NCBI GenBank assembly: GCA_051870875.1
Contig: JBJECG010000029.1
Span: 1-64,000 of the forward strand
Direction: 5' to 3'
Length of the DNA stretch: 64,000 bases
Source: Aphodosoma sp051870875
GTDB taxonomy: Bacteria > Bacteroidota > Bacteroidia > Bacteroidales > Paludibacteraceae
In this document: piece by piece, positions 17,436-26,677 of the stretch
How positions within the stretch are numbered: the stretch's first letter is position 1
Layout: every line of letters starts with the position of its first letter
Position numbers and translations under genes: made by a program
The notes under the pieces: generated by a model
Database searches by the model: none
What the model saw: the letters and a program-made list of their open reading frames with translations, nothing else
Told to the model about the DNA's origin: nothing

Positions 17436-18995
17436 TTATAATGGAATGTTTGAGTGCTTTTTAAGCGGATTTGCAAGTTTTTTGGTTTGCAAAGCCTGGA
17501 ATGCACGAATTACGCGGAAGCGGGTGTTGCGTGGTTCGATAACGTCATCTATATAGCCGTATGAAGCTGCCATATACGGATTTGCGAATTTGTTTTTATA
17601 TTCCGCAGTCTTGTCGGCAACGAATTTGGCTTTTTCTTCGGCATTTTCCATTTTGCTGATATTCCGGCCTTCGAGTACTTCAATAGCACCGTCAGCACCC
17701 ATAACTGCAATTTCGGCAGTGGGCCAAGCGTAGTTGAAATCACCGCGAAGCTGTTTTGAACTCATTACGCAGTGAGCTCCGCCGTACGACTTGCGAAGGG
17801 TGACTGTGACTTTCGGCACCGTAGCTTCGCCATACGCGAACATCAGTTTTGCCCCATGTACGATGATGCCGGCATATTCCTGTCCTGATCCGGGAAGGAA
17901 GCCTGGAACGTCAACGAGTGTGAGCAACGGGATATTGAAAGCATCACAGAAACGGATGAAACGTGCTGCTTTGCGCGAAGCGTCGCAATCGAGCACACCG
18001 GCCATGAATGCCGGCTGATTGGCTATGATGCCGGTTGAAATACCGTTGAAACGTGCGAAGCCTACAATGATATTACGGGCGTAATCAGCGTGGACTTCAA
18101 GAAATTCGTGATTGTCGACGATTCCGTTGATCACACGTTTCATGTCATAAGGTTGGTTGGGGTTGTCTGGGATGATTTCGTTGAGTTCGTCTTCCAGACG
18201 GTTGATTGGATCGTCACAATCAAGAACCGGAGCCTCTTCCAAGTTGTTTTGTGGGATATATGAGAAAAGTTCTCTGATTTTTTCTATGCCGGCCTGTTCG
18301 TTTTCGGCGCGGAAATGAGCGACTCCGGAGCGTGAAGCGTGGATGCGTGCACCTCCGAGGTCATCCGTCGAGATTGATTCGTTGGTAACAGACTTGACTA
18401 CTTTAGGACCGGTAACGAACATGTAGCTGTTTTCATCTGTCATAAGGATAAAGTCCGTAAGGGCGGGGGAGTACACCGCACCGCCGGCACAAGGACCGAA
18501 GATGGCGGAAATCTGAGGCACTACACCGGAAGCAAGGATATTGCGTTCGAATATTTCGGCATAACCGGCAAGAGCGGTGACACCTTCCTGAATACGGGCA
18601 CCTCCTGAATCGTTGATGCCGATAATCGGAGCTCCCATTTTCATGGCAAGATCCATGACTTTGCATATTTTCAGAGCCATAGTCTCTGACAATGAACCGC
18701 CGAAGATGGTAAAATCTTGGGCAAATACGTATACAGAACGCCCCTCGATAGTGCCGTGACCTATGACTACACCATCACCGAGATATTTTTCTTTCTCAAG
18801 GCCGAAATTGGTGCAGCGGTGCGTCACAAACATGTCGAGTTCTTCGAACGAGCCCTCATCAAGAAGCATCTCAATACGTTCACGGGCTGTATATTTACCT
18901 TTACTGTGCTGCGAGTCAATACGTTTCTGTCCTCCGCCAAGTTTGGCTTGCACACGTAAGTCCAACAACTGTTTCACTTTCTCTTTGTTTTCCAT
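17436..18995 (-). CDS. mmdA: Methylmalonyl-CoA decarboxylase carboxyltransferase (alpha) subunit
   Basis: 519 residues of the acyl-CoA carboxylase beta / carboxyltransferase family: RIDSQHSKGKYTARERIEML at the N-terminus, the first oxyanion hole region GGSLSETM, INDSGGARIQEG, GPCAGGAVYSPA and the second GYARIEF-like half with VDVPGFLPGSGQEY and KSYGGAHCVMSSK. In methylmalonyl-CoA decarboxylase it transfers the carboxyl group from (S)-methylmalonyl-CoA to biotin on the carrier, giving propionyl-CoA. The epimerase gene directly upstream (27 bp) supports methylmalonyl-CoA rather than oxaloacetate or glutaconyl-CoA as substrate. Confidence 0.93.
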   Translation of the reverse strand: MENKEKVKQLLDLRVQAKLGGGQKRIDSQHSKGKYTARERIEMLLDEGSFEELDMFVTHRCTNFGLEKEKYLGDGVVIGHGTIEGRSVYVFAQDFTIFGGSLSETMALKICKVMDLAMKMGAPIIGINDSGGARIQEGVTALAGYAEIFERNILASGVVPQISAIFGPCAGGAVYSPALTDFILMTDENSYMFVTGPKVVKSVTNESISTDDLGGARIHASRSGVAHFRAENEQAGIEKIRELFSYIPQNNLEEAPVLDCDDPINRLEDELNEIIPDNPNQPYDMKRVINGIVDNHEFLEVHADYARNIIVGFARFNGISTGIIANQPAFMAGVLDCDASRKAARFIRFCDAFNIPLLTLVDVPGFLPGSGQEYAGIIVHGAKLMFAYGEATVPKVTVTLRKSYGGAHCVMSSKQLRGDFNYAWPTAEIAVMGADGAIEVLEGRNISKMENAEEKAKFVADKTAEYKNKFANPYMAASYGYIDDVIEPRNTRFRVIRAFQALQTKKLANPLKKHSNIPL

Positions 18996-19022
18996 ATTCT
19001 GAAGTTACCAATGTTTTGTTTG

Positions 19023-19436
19023 TTATTTATTGGGATTTTCGCATAGTTCGGTAAGTACACCATGAGTTGATTTCGGGTGCAGGAATGCGATGTTCAGGCC
19101 TTCGGCACCTTTACGTGGTGTCTTGTCTATCAGTTGCCATCCGTTTGCGGCGGCTTCATCAAGAACAACCTGAAGGCCTTCTACGCAAAATGCGACATGG
19201 TGGACACCACCACGAGGATTTTTTTCCAACCATTTGGCGATGGTGCTTTCCGGAGATGTAGGTTCGAGAAGTTCGATTTTGGTATCTCCTATTTTGAAGA
19301 ACGCGGTACGCACTTTCTGGTCAGCCACTTCTTCAATGGAATAACACTTTGTACCAAGAAGTTTTTCGTAGTAAGGAATTACCTCATCGAGTTTGCTAAC
19401 AGCAATACCAAGGTGTTCAATGTGTGATGGTTTCAT
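19023..19436 (-). CDS. mce: Methylmalonyl-CoA epimerase
   Basis: 137 residues, glyoxalase/bleomycin-resistance fold in two repeats: the first metal His in IEHLGIAVSKLDE (His8), then VRTAFFKIGDTKIELLEP, GGVHHVAFCVE (second His) and GVLTELCEN (Glu). The enzyme converts (R)- to (S)-methylmalonyl-CoA, joining the mutase to the decarboxylase on the way from succinate to propionate. It is the first gene of the operon, with a leader of about 117 bases. Confidence 0.93.
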   Translation of the reverse strand: MKPSHIEHLGIAVSKLDEVIPYYEKLLGTKCYSIEEVADQKVRTAFFKIGDTKIELLEPTSPESTIAKWLEKNPRGGVHHVAFCVEGLQVVLDEAAANGWQLIDKTPRKGAEGLNIAFLHPKSTHGVLTELCENPNK

Positions 19437-19518
19437 AATGATAAAGACTTTTATATAGTTAAAATGAATTTATTATATCCCGCTGTTTTGTAAGATGATA
19501 CAACATCGGAGGCAATAC

Positions 19519-19543
19519 TTCACACTTTATCGTGAAGTGTGAA
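19519..19543 (-). other. Hairpin near the 5' end of the mce-mmdA leader
   Basis: ttcacactt (19519-19527) pairs perfectly with aagtgtgaa (19535-19543) around a seven-base loop. It lies about ten bases downstream of the predicted transcription start, so it would form at the very 5' end of the operon mRNA. No T run follows, so it is not a classic terminator. Confidence 0.5.
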
Positions 19544-19556
19544 ATGATAATTGCGA

Positions 19557-19587
19557 CAAAGGTACTTTATTTATTTGTAACTTACAA
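19557..19587 (-). promoter_or_regulatory. Promoter of mce-mmd decarboxylase operon
   Basis: TTG (19587-19585), 20-bp spacer and TACCTTTG (19564-19557) on the minus strand match the Bacteroidota consensus; predicted start of transcription near 19553. Confidence 0.7.
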
Positions 19588-19678
19588 CGTTTTTGAAAAG
19601 AAAAAAGCAAAAAAGACTTCACTTCTTTTTTCTGCCCGAAAACCGTTGTTTGTTAAAAGATTATTGACTTTTTATTCG

Positions 19679-19686
19679 TATTTTTG
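19679..19686 (+). promoter_or_regulatory. -7 element (TATTTTTG) for addA-like gene
   Basis: TATTTTTG fits TAnnTTTG and gives a leader of about 25 bases to the ATG at 19715. The -33 element is not at the usual spacing. Confidence 0.45.
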
Positions 19687-19714
19687 CCGATAAAACCGGA
19701 ATGTGTATCAATAA

Positions 19715-22700
19715 ATGGGTAACATAGTAGTATATAGGGCTTCAGCAGGGTCGGGCAAAACCTACATGTTGGTGTATATGTATGTGAAATACCTTTTTGT
19801 CGGCCAGAGAGGGTACATACTCAAGAAAGCGCATTGGATACCTGATGTTCACCGTAGTATATTGGCTGTGACTTTCACGAACAAGGCAACTATAGAGATG
19901 AAGGAGAGGATAATGGCTGCGTTGGCTGACATGTCGCAGCCTGTGCATCCGGGCGGTTGTAAATCACAGTATGAGACATGGCTGAAGACCGATGTGCCTG
20001 ATTTCAATGAAATGGGCAGTGACAGGGTGTCGGAAGTGGCCGGGCATCTGCTGGCCGATCTGCTGAATGATTATACTATGTTCAGAGTCCAGACAATAGA
20101 CGGTTTTTTCCAACAGGTGGTAAGAGCCTTTGCCAATGACTTGAATGTAGATACAGGCTATAAGGTGGAATTGGACGGAAATGCCGTGGTAGAAAACTCG
20201 GTTGATGTGATGCTTGGTGAACTGGACGATCCGTCCAACCGGGATTTGTTGAACTGGCTTACCGAGTTTGTCAATGACAGAGTCAACGAAAATTCAGGTT
20301 GGAATCCGAGAGCAGACATTATCAGGTTGGCCAGTTATATCAATTCTGAAAAATACAGGTCTTACGGACAAGAGACCGTACAGCAAAGCGATTTCAGACA
20401 ATGCAGGGATATTCTTGTAAAAGCCAAAATGCGGTATGAAGAGGAACTGAAGGCATTGTGCGATGAGGCTAAGGTGATATTATCCTCTTCCGATGCGTAT
20501 CCTGACCAATTCAATAAAAATGCCATTTCGTGTTTTGATTTCCTGCATATGAAAAAGAAAAAGTTCCAGCCGACACCCACTTTTGTCAAAAGTGTGGAGA
20601 ATGGCCGATTTCTTAAAAGTACAGTGAAAAAAAAGGATGAATACAGCGAAACGGAATTGCATCTGGCCGATATAGGCAGCAAAATACTTGACATGTGCAA
20701 TGAATATACCCCAAAAGCCGTTGAATACAAAACGGTCTGCCAGATATTAGGCAACTTCTACGTGTTGGGCATTCTGCACAGAATACAAGATTATGTCAAG
20801 CGATATTGCAGGGAAAATAATTTGATGATCCTGTCGTCGACATCGGATCTTATAGACAAAATAATCGGTGATGACATCCGTAATACACCATTTATTTATG
20901 AGAAAGTGGGGGTTCTGACCGAACATTTTATGATTGATGAGTTTCAGGACACCTCAAAACTGCAATGGAAGAATTTTGTCCCTCTGATAGCCGAAACTGC
21001 ATCGAAGGGGGCAGAGTCAATGATTGTAGGAGATGTAAAACAGAGTATATACAGGTGGCGTAATGGTGATTGGCATATATTGCATGACGGTATAGCATCG
21101 CGTTTCGGCAGAGATACTGATATCAGGACATTGAATACAAATTACCGCAGTGCCGTAAATATTGTTGACTTCAACAACAATATTTACGAATATATACCGC
21201 GCAGTGTTGATGCGGTATTGTCCCGGCGACTGAAAAATATGCCGTTACGGTTTCAAGACGTATATGATACAGAGGCTGTTGTCCAGAAAACAGAGTCAAC
21301 AGTAGGTGGTTATGTCCGTTGCAAGTTTATAGAAGCATCATCTGGCAGTACGAATATACGCAGTCTGGAAGATTGCAGTCTCGATGACATGGTTGCAGAA
21401 TTGCAGAGATTGAGAAGCATAAATGGGGACTACGGCGGCATAGCCGTTCTTGGCAGAAAGAAAGGAGAATTGGTGAAAGTGGCAGAAAAATTGTTGGCAG
21501 CTGAACCAGAACCCATACCTTTCTGCTCATCTGAGGCTCTTTCCGTTGCCGACAATGAGGCCGTACGTTTTATCGTCGCTATATTGAGATACAGTATAAG
21601 ACCATACGAACCGCTTTATAGGGCAGAATTGCTGGTTTGTTACAAGAATCTGTTTTACAAAGGACAATCCTGTATAACGGCAGATGATTTTCAAGTTTTG
21701 CACAATCAGAATACATCGGAGTTTGTTGTCAGTGACTGGGAGAGGAAACTGTTTGCGGATTATACGGCCACTATAGATGCAGTCAACGGGGAAGAGGATT
21801 TTCTGAACCGGTTTTCTGAATTGAAGTATTTGCCGTTGCAACGTGCTGTAGACAATATCATCACCTTGTTCGGTTTGAATGGTATGGAACTGCCAGATCA
21901 TGGCGTGAACAAACCTTTCATACGTTGTTTTATAGATGCGGTACATGACTATTGTATTGACCATACATCGGATATATATACGTTTTTGGATTATTGGGAT
22001 GAAAATGGAGAACGCATTTACGTGCCTATCCCAGAAACCCCGGATTCCGTATTGCTTTGCACAATCCACAAGTCAAAAGGGCTGGAGTTTGATACGGTAT
22101 TCCTTCCATTCGTCAATTTCAAAATGGGGATTTCAACCAAGAACAATAATTTCATATTCTGCGATTACCCCAGATCTGTAGCTGGAAACGGTTTGGTACC
22201 GTTTGTCCCGGTCAACTTGAAACAAGCCAAATCATTGATGTATACAGAGTTTGCGCAGGATGTATTCAGTGAATTCATGGATTGTTGCCTTGATGAACTC
22301 AATGTATTGTATGTGGCTACCACAAGAGCAAAACGACAATTGTACATCAATGCCATAGTTGACTGTGATGATGCGAAAACAGGAGACTGTGGCAGTGATG
22401 ATGGCAGTGCGGCCAGCTTCATCAGTGATTTGAGTATGGCGGGTATGTTGAAGGCTGCAATGTCATGCAGATACGGAGCCGACTCTGCGTTGGATATACA
22501 TGAATCTTCTGATGGTGAAATACAATGTCAGGTCTATGAAATAGGAACTTTATCAGAACGTGCCAATGACGGCGTTGAGAAAAGTAAGCAGTTGTATGAC
22601 GACCAGAATGATATGCTTTTTCAGAAAGATGATATTTCAATAGACGTAAAGGACACTCGCCTGAGTCTGCGTTTTACAAATGCGGTAAATAAGCAAGATG

Positions 22701-23158
22701 ACAATTCCATAAAGGCGCGGGAGAACGGTATAGTAATGCACCGGATATTTGAACAGATGCAACGCATGTCTGATATTCCACTGATTTTGCAGCGTGTTCG
22801 GGCCGATGGATTGTTGGACGATGGCAGATATGAAGAAATACGCGATATATGCGAACGTTTGATGAATAATGAAAATGTAATACAGTTGTTTGATAATGAC
22901 TATAATATAGTAAATGAAGCCGAAATATGGAATCCCAAGGACAAATCATTTCACCGTCCCGACCGTCTGATGTTTGATGACAGGCATCATGAGGCCATGG
23001 TTGTGGACTACAAATTTGGAGAACGAACTGATAGCAATGACGCACGGTACAGTCGGCAAGTGAATGAGTATATGCGTCTGATTGCAGACATGGGCTATAA
23101 AGTCAAAGGCTACATATTGTATGCTTTCAAGTGTGAATTGGTTGAAGTGAACTTGTAA
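19715..23158 (+). CDS. AddA/RecB-like UvrD helicase with C-terminal PD-(D/E)XK nuclease
   Basis: 1147 residues. Superfamily 1 helicase motifs run in order: Walker A ASAGSGKT (9-16), TFTNKAT (Ia), DEFQDTSKLQW (about 408, motif II), VGDVKQSIYRWR (III), TNYRSAVNIV (IV), LCTIHKSKGLEFDTVFLPF (V) and LYVATTRAKRQLYI (VI). The C-terminal end has a RecB-type nuclease: HRPDRLMF (Asp1083), VVDYKFG (Asp1098, Lys1100) and the helix YSRQVNEY (Gln1115). Such enzymes resect double-strand breaks for recombination, usually with an AddB-like partner. No partner gene is adjacent. The M23 peptidase gene follows after 44 bp. Confidence 0.9.
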   Translation: MGNIVVYRASAGSGKTYMLVYMYVKYLFVGQRGYILKKAHWIPDVHRSILAVTFTNKATIEMKERIMAALADMSQPVHPGGCKSQYETWLKTDVPDFNEMGSDRVSEVAGHLLADLLNDYTMFRVQTIDGFFQQVVRAFANDLNVDTGYKVELDGNAVVENSVDVMLGELDDPSNRDLLNWLTEFVNDRVNENSGWNPRADIIRLASYINSEKYRSYGQETVQQSDFRQCRDILVKAKMRYEEELKALCDEAKVILSSSDAYPDQFNKNAISCFDFLHMKKKKFQPTPTFVKSVENGRFLKSTVKKKDEYSETELHLADIGSKILDMCNEYTPKAVEYKTVCQILGNFYVLGILHRIQDYVKRYCRENNLMILSSTSDLIDKIIGDDIRNTPFIYEKVGVLTEHFMIDEFQDTSKLQWKNFVPLIAETASKGAESMIVGDVKQSIYRWRNGDWHILHDGIASRFGRDTDIRTLNTNYRSAVNIVDFNNNIYEYIPRSVDAVLSRRLKNMPLRFQDVYDTEAVVQKTESTVGGYVRCKFIEASSGSTNIRSLEDCSLDDMVAELQRLRSINGDYGGIAVLGRKKGELVKVAEKLLAAEPEPIPFCSSEALSVADNEAVRFIVAILRYSIRPYEPLYRAELLVCYKNLFYKGQSCITADDFQVLHNQNTSEFVVSDWERKLFADYTATIDAVNGEEDFLNRFSELKYLPLQRAVDNIITLFGLNGMELPDHGVNKPFIRCFIDAVHDYCIDHTSDIYTFLDYWDENGERIYVPIPETPDSVLLCTIHKSKGLEFDTVFLPFVNFKMGISTKNNNFIFCDYPRSVAGNGLVPFVPVNLKQAKSLMYTEFAQDVFSEFMDCCLDELNVLYVATTRAKRQLYINAIVDCDDAKTGDCGSDDGSAASFISDLSMAGMLKAAMSCRYGADSALDIHESSDGEIQCQVYEIGTLSERANDGVEKSKQLYDDQNDMLFQKDDISIDVKDTRLSLRFTNAVNKQDDNSIKARENGIVMHRIFEQMQRMSDIPLILQRVRADGLLDDGRYEEIRDICERLMNNENVIQLFDNDYNIVNEAEIWNPKDKSFHRPDRLMFDDRHHEAMVVDYKFGERTDSNDARYSRQVNEYMRLIADMGYKVKGYILYAFKCELVEVNL

Positions 23159-23202
23159 TACCTTGTCGGATGGATAATCGGAAAATTTTTTGTCTGTATA
23201 GT

Positions 23203-24435
23203 ATGAATCGTATTTTTTTGTCTGTTTTATTGTCAACGGTGTTATTGTCATGCAATGGTACTGTGAAAAGGAATGAGTCCAAGACGGAAACTTCAGAAAT
23301 CCAAGATACCGCAGCAGCATCGGCATATGTAGAGGAATATGGTGTGGATGTCACAGACTGCACTGCCTCTGAGGGCAGAATAAAAGATGGTGAGGTTGTC
23401 ACTTCATTGCTCTCAAAATTGGGTGTTGAGCAGAGGTATATAAATCAGATAGTACAGTTACATGATACACTATTCAACCCACGGACTTTACGTGCCGGCA
23501 ACCAATATGTGTCGTATTGCTCCGGCGATTCGGCGTATCCGGTGAAATATTGGATCTATTCGCATTCTTGTCGTGAATTTACAGTATTCGATTTCACAGA
23601 CTCCCTCCTGCGCGTAAGCAAATATATCAAACCGATTGACCGGGTGAAAAGAAACAACTTGTTCATTGTCAAATCATCATTGTGGAAAGCTATTGAAGAT
23701 TCCGACTTGAATCCAAATCTGGCACTAAAATTGTCGGATATCTTTGCTTGGACTGTCGATTTTTTCGGATTGCAAAAAGGGGATGAATTCCGTGTGTTCT
23801 ATGACGAATTGTTTGTAGATTCGGTCTCAATAGGTATAGATTCGATATATGCAGCATCATTTACCCGTGATACAGTGACCCGATATGCCATATATTACGG
23901 GAATGGCGATGTAAAAGGGTATTGGGAATTGAACGGTGACAATATCAAAAAGGCATTTCTTAAAGCACCGTTAAGTTTTTCCCGTATATCAAGTCATTTT
24001 TCCTACACCCGCCGTCATCCTGTATATAAAACGTTGAGACCGCACACCGGCGTGGATTATGCAGCTCCTGTCGGTACGCCTGTAATGAGTATCGGCGATG
24101 GAGTGGTAATAGAACGAGGTTACAAAGGCGGAGGTGGCAATACGGTAAAAATCAGACACAATTCAATCTACACAACAGCATATCTTCATTTATCGAAATT
24201 TGGCAAAGGAATATCAGTCGGCAACCGTGTGGTACAAGGCCAGATAATCGGTTACGTAGGCAATACCGGTACCTCTACCGGACCGCATCTTGATTTCAGA
24301 GTATGGCAGAACGGTACACCTATTGACCCTCTAAAATTGGAATCTCCACCTTCAGAGCCACTGCCTGCCACATACCACAATGAGTTTGATTCGATAGCTG
24401 ATATTTACAAAATACGATTAGACTCAATCAGATGA
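23203..24435 (+). CDS. M23-family metallopeptidase lipoprotein
   Basis: 410 residues from the ATG at 23203, chosen because it begins a compact lipoprotein signal (MNRIFLSVLLSTVLLSC, Cys17); an upstream ATG only adds a polar stretch. The middle (about 70-240) is an OapA/SH3-like extracellular region. The C-terminal domain is a LytM/M23 peptidase with zinc ligands His281 and Asp285 (RPHTGVDYAAP) and His362 (GPHLDF), plus the catalytic-site AYLHLSKF. It probably cuts peptidoglycan cross-bridges in the periplasm, or regulates such enzymes. It follows the helicase gene by 44 bp without functional logic that I can see. Confidence 0.9.
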   Translation: MNRIFLSVLLSTVLLSCNGTVKRNESKTETSEIQDTAAASAYVEEYGVDVTDCTASEGRIKDGEVVTSLLSKLGVEQRYINQIVQLHDTLFNPRTLRAGNQYVSYCSGDSAYPVKYWIYSHSCREFTVFDFTDSLLRVSKYIKPIDRVKRNNLFIVKSSLWKAIEDSDLNPNLALKLSDIFAWTVDFFGLQKGDEFRVFYDELFVDSVSIGIDSIYAASFTRDTVTRYAIYYGNGDVKGYWELNGDNIKKAFLKAPLSFSRISSHFSYTRRHPVYKTLRPHTGVDYAAPVGTPVMSIGDGVVIERGYKGGGGNTVKIRHNSIYTTAYLHLSKFGKGISVGNRVVQGQIIGYVGNTGTSTGPHLDFRVWQNGTPIDPLKLESPPSEPLPATYHNEFDSIADIYKIRLDSIR

Positions 24436-24478
24436 GAATACGAAACGAATGTCCTCATCCATGATTCTTCGCGGCATT

Positions 24479-24507
24479 CTGATCGCATTGTTAACATATG
24501 CGATCAG
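24479..24507. terminator. Hairpin between M23 gene and panB, overlapping the panB stop
   Basis: Arms ctgatcgcat (24479-24488) and atgcgatcag (24498-24507) pair perfectly. The right arm covers the panB stop codon (24504-24506). The T run is weak, so its role as terminator of the two convergent genes is only probable. Confidence 0.45.
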
Positions 24508-25325
24508 TACTGTTCTTCCTGATTTGGAAAGTTGCGATTCTTCACATCTGATACGTAATGGCTTACGGCTTCATTGATGACTACATTGAGATTGGCATAA
24601 CGACGTAGGAATCTGGGAGAGAAACCTTTGGTCATGCCGAGCATATCATGAAGGACAAGTACCTGACCGTCAACTTCGGCTCCAGCTCCGATACCTATAG
24701 TCGGTATGGATATTTCTTGAGTGACACGGGCAGCCAACGCATCCGGAATTTTTTCCAGTACTATACCGAAACAGCCTGCACGTTCGAGTTCCCTGGCATC
24801 GGAAACAAGTTTTTCAGCTTCATCCTTGCTTTTAGCCCGGACATTATATGTACCGTATTTATTAATAGATTGCGGCATGAGTCCGAGATGTCCCATGATA
24901 GGAATACCGGCTGCTATGATTTTTTTGACAGCATCGATAATTTCTATACCCCCTTCAAGTTTCAATGCATCGGCATGTGTGATCTTCATGATTTGAATGG
25001 CATTGCGAACCGCTTCCGTTTCAGAAATTTGATACGTACCGAATGGCATATCCACCACAACAAGTGCACGATTGACAGCCTTCATTACCGATTTGCCATG
25101 GTAAATCATTTGGTCTAATGATATTGGCAGGGTAGTGATATTGCCTGCAACAACATTTGAGGCCGAGTCTCCTACCAGGATTACATCCACACCGGCTTCA
25201 TCTACAATCGAAGCCATGGTATAATCGTAAGCTGTGATCATACTTATCTTTTCACCTCGCTGTTTCATTTCAAACAGGCGGTGTGTAGTCACTTTGCGTG
25301 CGTCTTCGGAACTATGAACTGACAT
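24504..25325 (-). CDS. panB: 3-methyl-2-oxobutanoate hydroxymethyltransferase
   Basis: 273 residues, the usual length. Family signatures are present: ITAYDYTMASIVDEAGVDVI, LVGDSASNVVAGN (metal-site Asp), MPFGTYQ, KLEGG, and GHLGLMPQSINKYG with PTIGIGAG near the C-terminus. PanB adds a hydroxymethyl group from 5,10-methylenetetrahydrofolate to 2-ketoisovalerate, the first step to pantothenate. It follows the serine palmitoyltransferase gene by 44 bp, and no separate promoter is clear, so cotranscription is likely. Confidence 0.96.
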   Translation of the reverse strand: MSVHSSEDARKVTTHRLFEMKQRGEKISMITAYDYTMASIVDEAGVDVILVGDSASNVVAGNITTLPISLDQMIYHGKSVMKAVNRALVVVDMPFGTYQISETEAVRNAIQIMKITHADALKLEGGIEIIDAVKKIIAAGIPIMGHLGLMPQSINKYGTYNVRAKSKDEAEKLVSDARELERAGCFGIVLEKIPDALAARVTQEISIPTIGIGAGAEVDGQVLVLHDMLGMTKGFSPRFLRRYANLNVVINEAVSHYVSDVKNRNFPNQEEQY

Positions 25326-25369
25326 GATATTTGTATTTACATACTGATATATACCTGCATTCCAATTGT

Positions 25370-26557
25370 TTATTTGATGATATCGTATTTGCGGAATACC
25401 TTCTCAATTTTATTGAATGCAAAATCTATTTGTTCTTTTGTATGTGTTGCCATCAAAGAGAAGCGTATCAGTGTATCGCTCGGAGCGACGGCTGGAGAGA
25501 TGACCGGATTAACAAAAATGCCTTCTTCCAACAAATCACGTGTAACGGCAAAAGTTTTGTTATTATCTCTGATATACAATGGTATGATAGGAGTTGTTGT
25601 TGGCCCTATTTCACAACCTATATGACGGAATCCGTCCAACGCATAGTGTGTCAAGTCCCATAAATGTTGTATTCGTTCTGGTTCATTTATCATGATGTCC
25701 AATGCTGCATCTGCAGCTCCTATTGCAGCCGGAGTTGCACTGGCAGAAAAAATATAACTTCTGGAATTATGACGTAAAAAATTGGCAATAACAGAATTAC
25801 ATGCAATAAACCCTCCTAACGAAGCAAAGGACTTGGAAAACGTACCCATTATAAGGTCAATATCATCGGTACAGCCGGTTTCATGGCACAGGCCTTGTCC
25901 GTTTTTGCCGAATACTCCTATTCCATGGGCTTCATCAACCATAATTTGTGCATTGTATTTTTTTGCCAACGCAACGATATCATGCAAAGGAGCCACATCA
26001 CCTTCCATACTGAATACGCCGTCAACGACAATCAATTTTATTTTATCGGGTTTGCAGGTTGACAGAGCTTTTTCGAGTGAAGCCATGTCATTGTGCTTGA
26101 ATTTTAATGTATTGGAGAAAGACAGACGTCTGCCTTCGATAATTGACGCATGGTCAGATTCGTCAATTATGATATAATCTTCCCTACCGGTCATGCAGGA
26201 TATAACACCGAGATTGACTTGAAATCCTGTAGAATAGACTATAGCCTCCTCCTTACCTATGAACTTGGCAATTTTGCGTTCAAGATTTTCGTGAATGTCA
26301 AGTGTACCGTTAAGAAATCGTGAACCGGCACATCCCGTACCGTATTTCTTGATAGCATTGATGGCGGCTTCCTTAACTTTCGGATGATTTGTGAGTCCAA
26401 GATAAGAGTTGGAGCCGAACATCAAAACTTTATGACCGTTGATTGTCACTTCGCAATCCTGCTCGCTGCTGATAGCACGAAAATAAGGATAAATATTAGC
26501 AGCTTTTGCTTCTTGAGGAGCAGTATACTTTGATAATTTTTGCTCTAAAAGATTCAT
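25370..26557 (-). CDS. spt: Serine palmitoyltransferase (alpha-oxoamine synthase family)
   Basis: 395 residues from the ATG at 26557 (a longer frame lacks an ATG). PLP-dependent alpha-oxoamine synthase features: GSNSYLGLTNHP, GTGCAGSRFLNGTLDIHENL, DESDHASIIEGRRLS, VDGVFSMEGDVAPL, VDEAHGIGVFGKNGQG and the PLP lysine in GTFSKSFASLGG. The overall sequence and length resemble Bacteroides sphingolipid synthase more than BioF or Kbl, and no biotin or threonine genes flank it. Product would be 3-ketodihydrosphingosine, the entry to the sphingolipids typical of Bacteroidales. BioF-like activity cannot be excluded by sequence alone. Confidence 0.88.
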   Translation of the reverse strand: MNLLEQKLSKYTAPQEAKAANIYPYFRAISSEQDCEVTINGHKVLMFGSNSYLGLTNHPKVKEAAINAIKKYGTGCAGSRFLNGTLDIHENLERKIAKFIGKEEAIVYSTGFQVNLGVISCMTGREDYIIIDESDHASIIEGRRLSFSNTLKFKHNDMASLEKALSTCKPDKIKLIVVDGVFSMEGDVAPLHDIVALAKKYNAQIMVDEAHGIGVFGKNGQGLCHETGCTDDIDLIMGTFSKSFASLGGFIACNSVIANFLRHNSRSYIFSASATPAAIGAADAALDIMINEPERIQHLWDLTHYALDGFRHIGCEIGPTTTPIIPLYIRDNNKTFAVTRDLLEEGIFVNPVISPAVAPSDTLIRFSLMATHTKEQIDFAFNKIEKVFRKYDIIK

Positions 26558-26596
26558 CGTTGATAAAATGTTTTTGGTTGGTAAAAGATGAAACAG

Positions 26597-26604
26597 CAAA
26601 TATA
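26597..26604 (-). promoter_or_regulatory. -7 element (TATATTTG) for spt
   Basis: TATATTTG on the minus strand, about 36 bases upstream of the predicted spt start; no -33 element at standard distance. Confidence 0.4.
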
Positions 26605-26624
26605 TTTGTTTTCATTTATTGATC

Positions 26625-26657
26625 GGGAGTGTCTGCATTATTGAAGCAAACACTCCC
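26625..26657 (-). terminator. Hairpin terminator of DUF349 gene
   Basis: gggagtgt (26625-26632) pairs with acactccc (26650-26657), extended inward by tgc/gca with small bulges; it lies 20 bases after the DUF349 stop codon. Confidence 0.6.
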
Positions 26658-26677
26658 AATTAATTGATTGTTAACGA

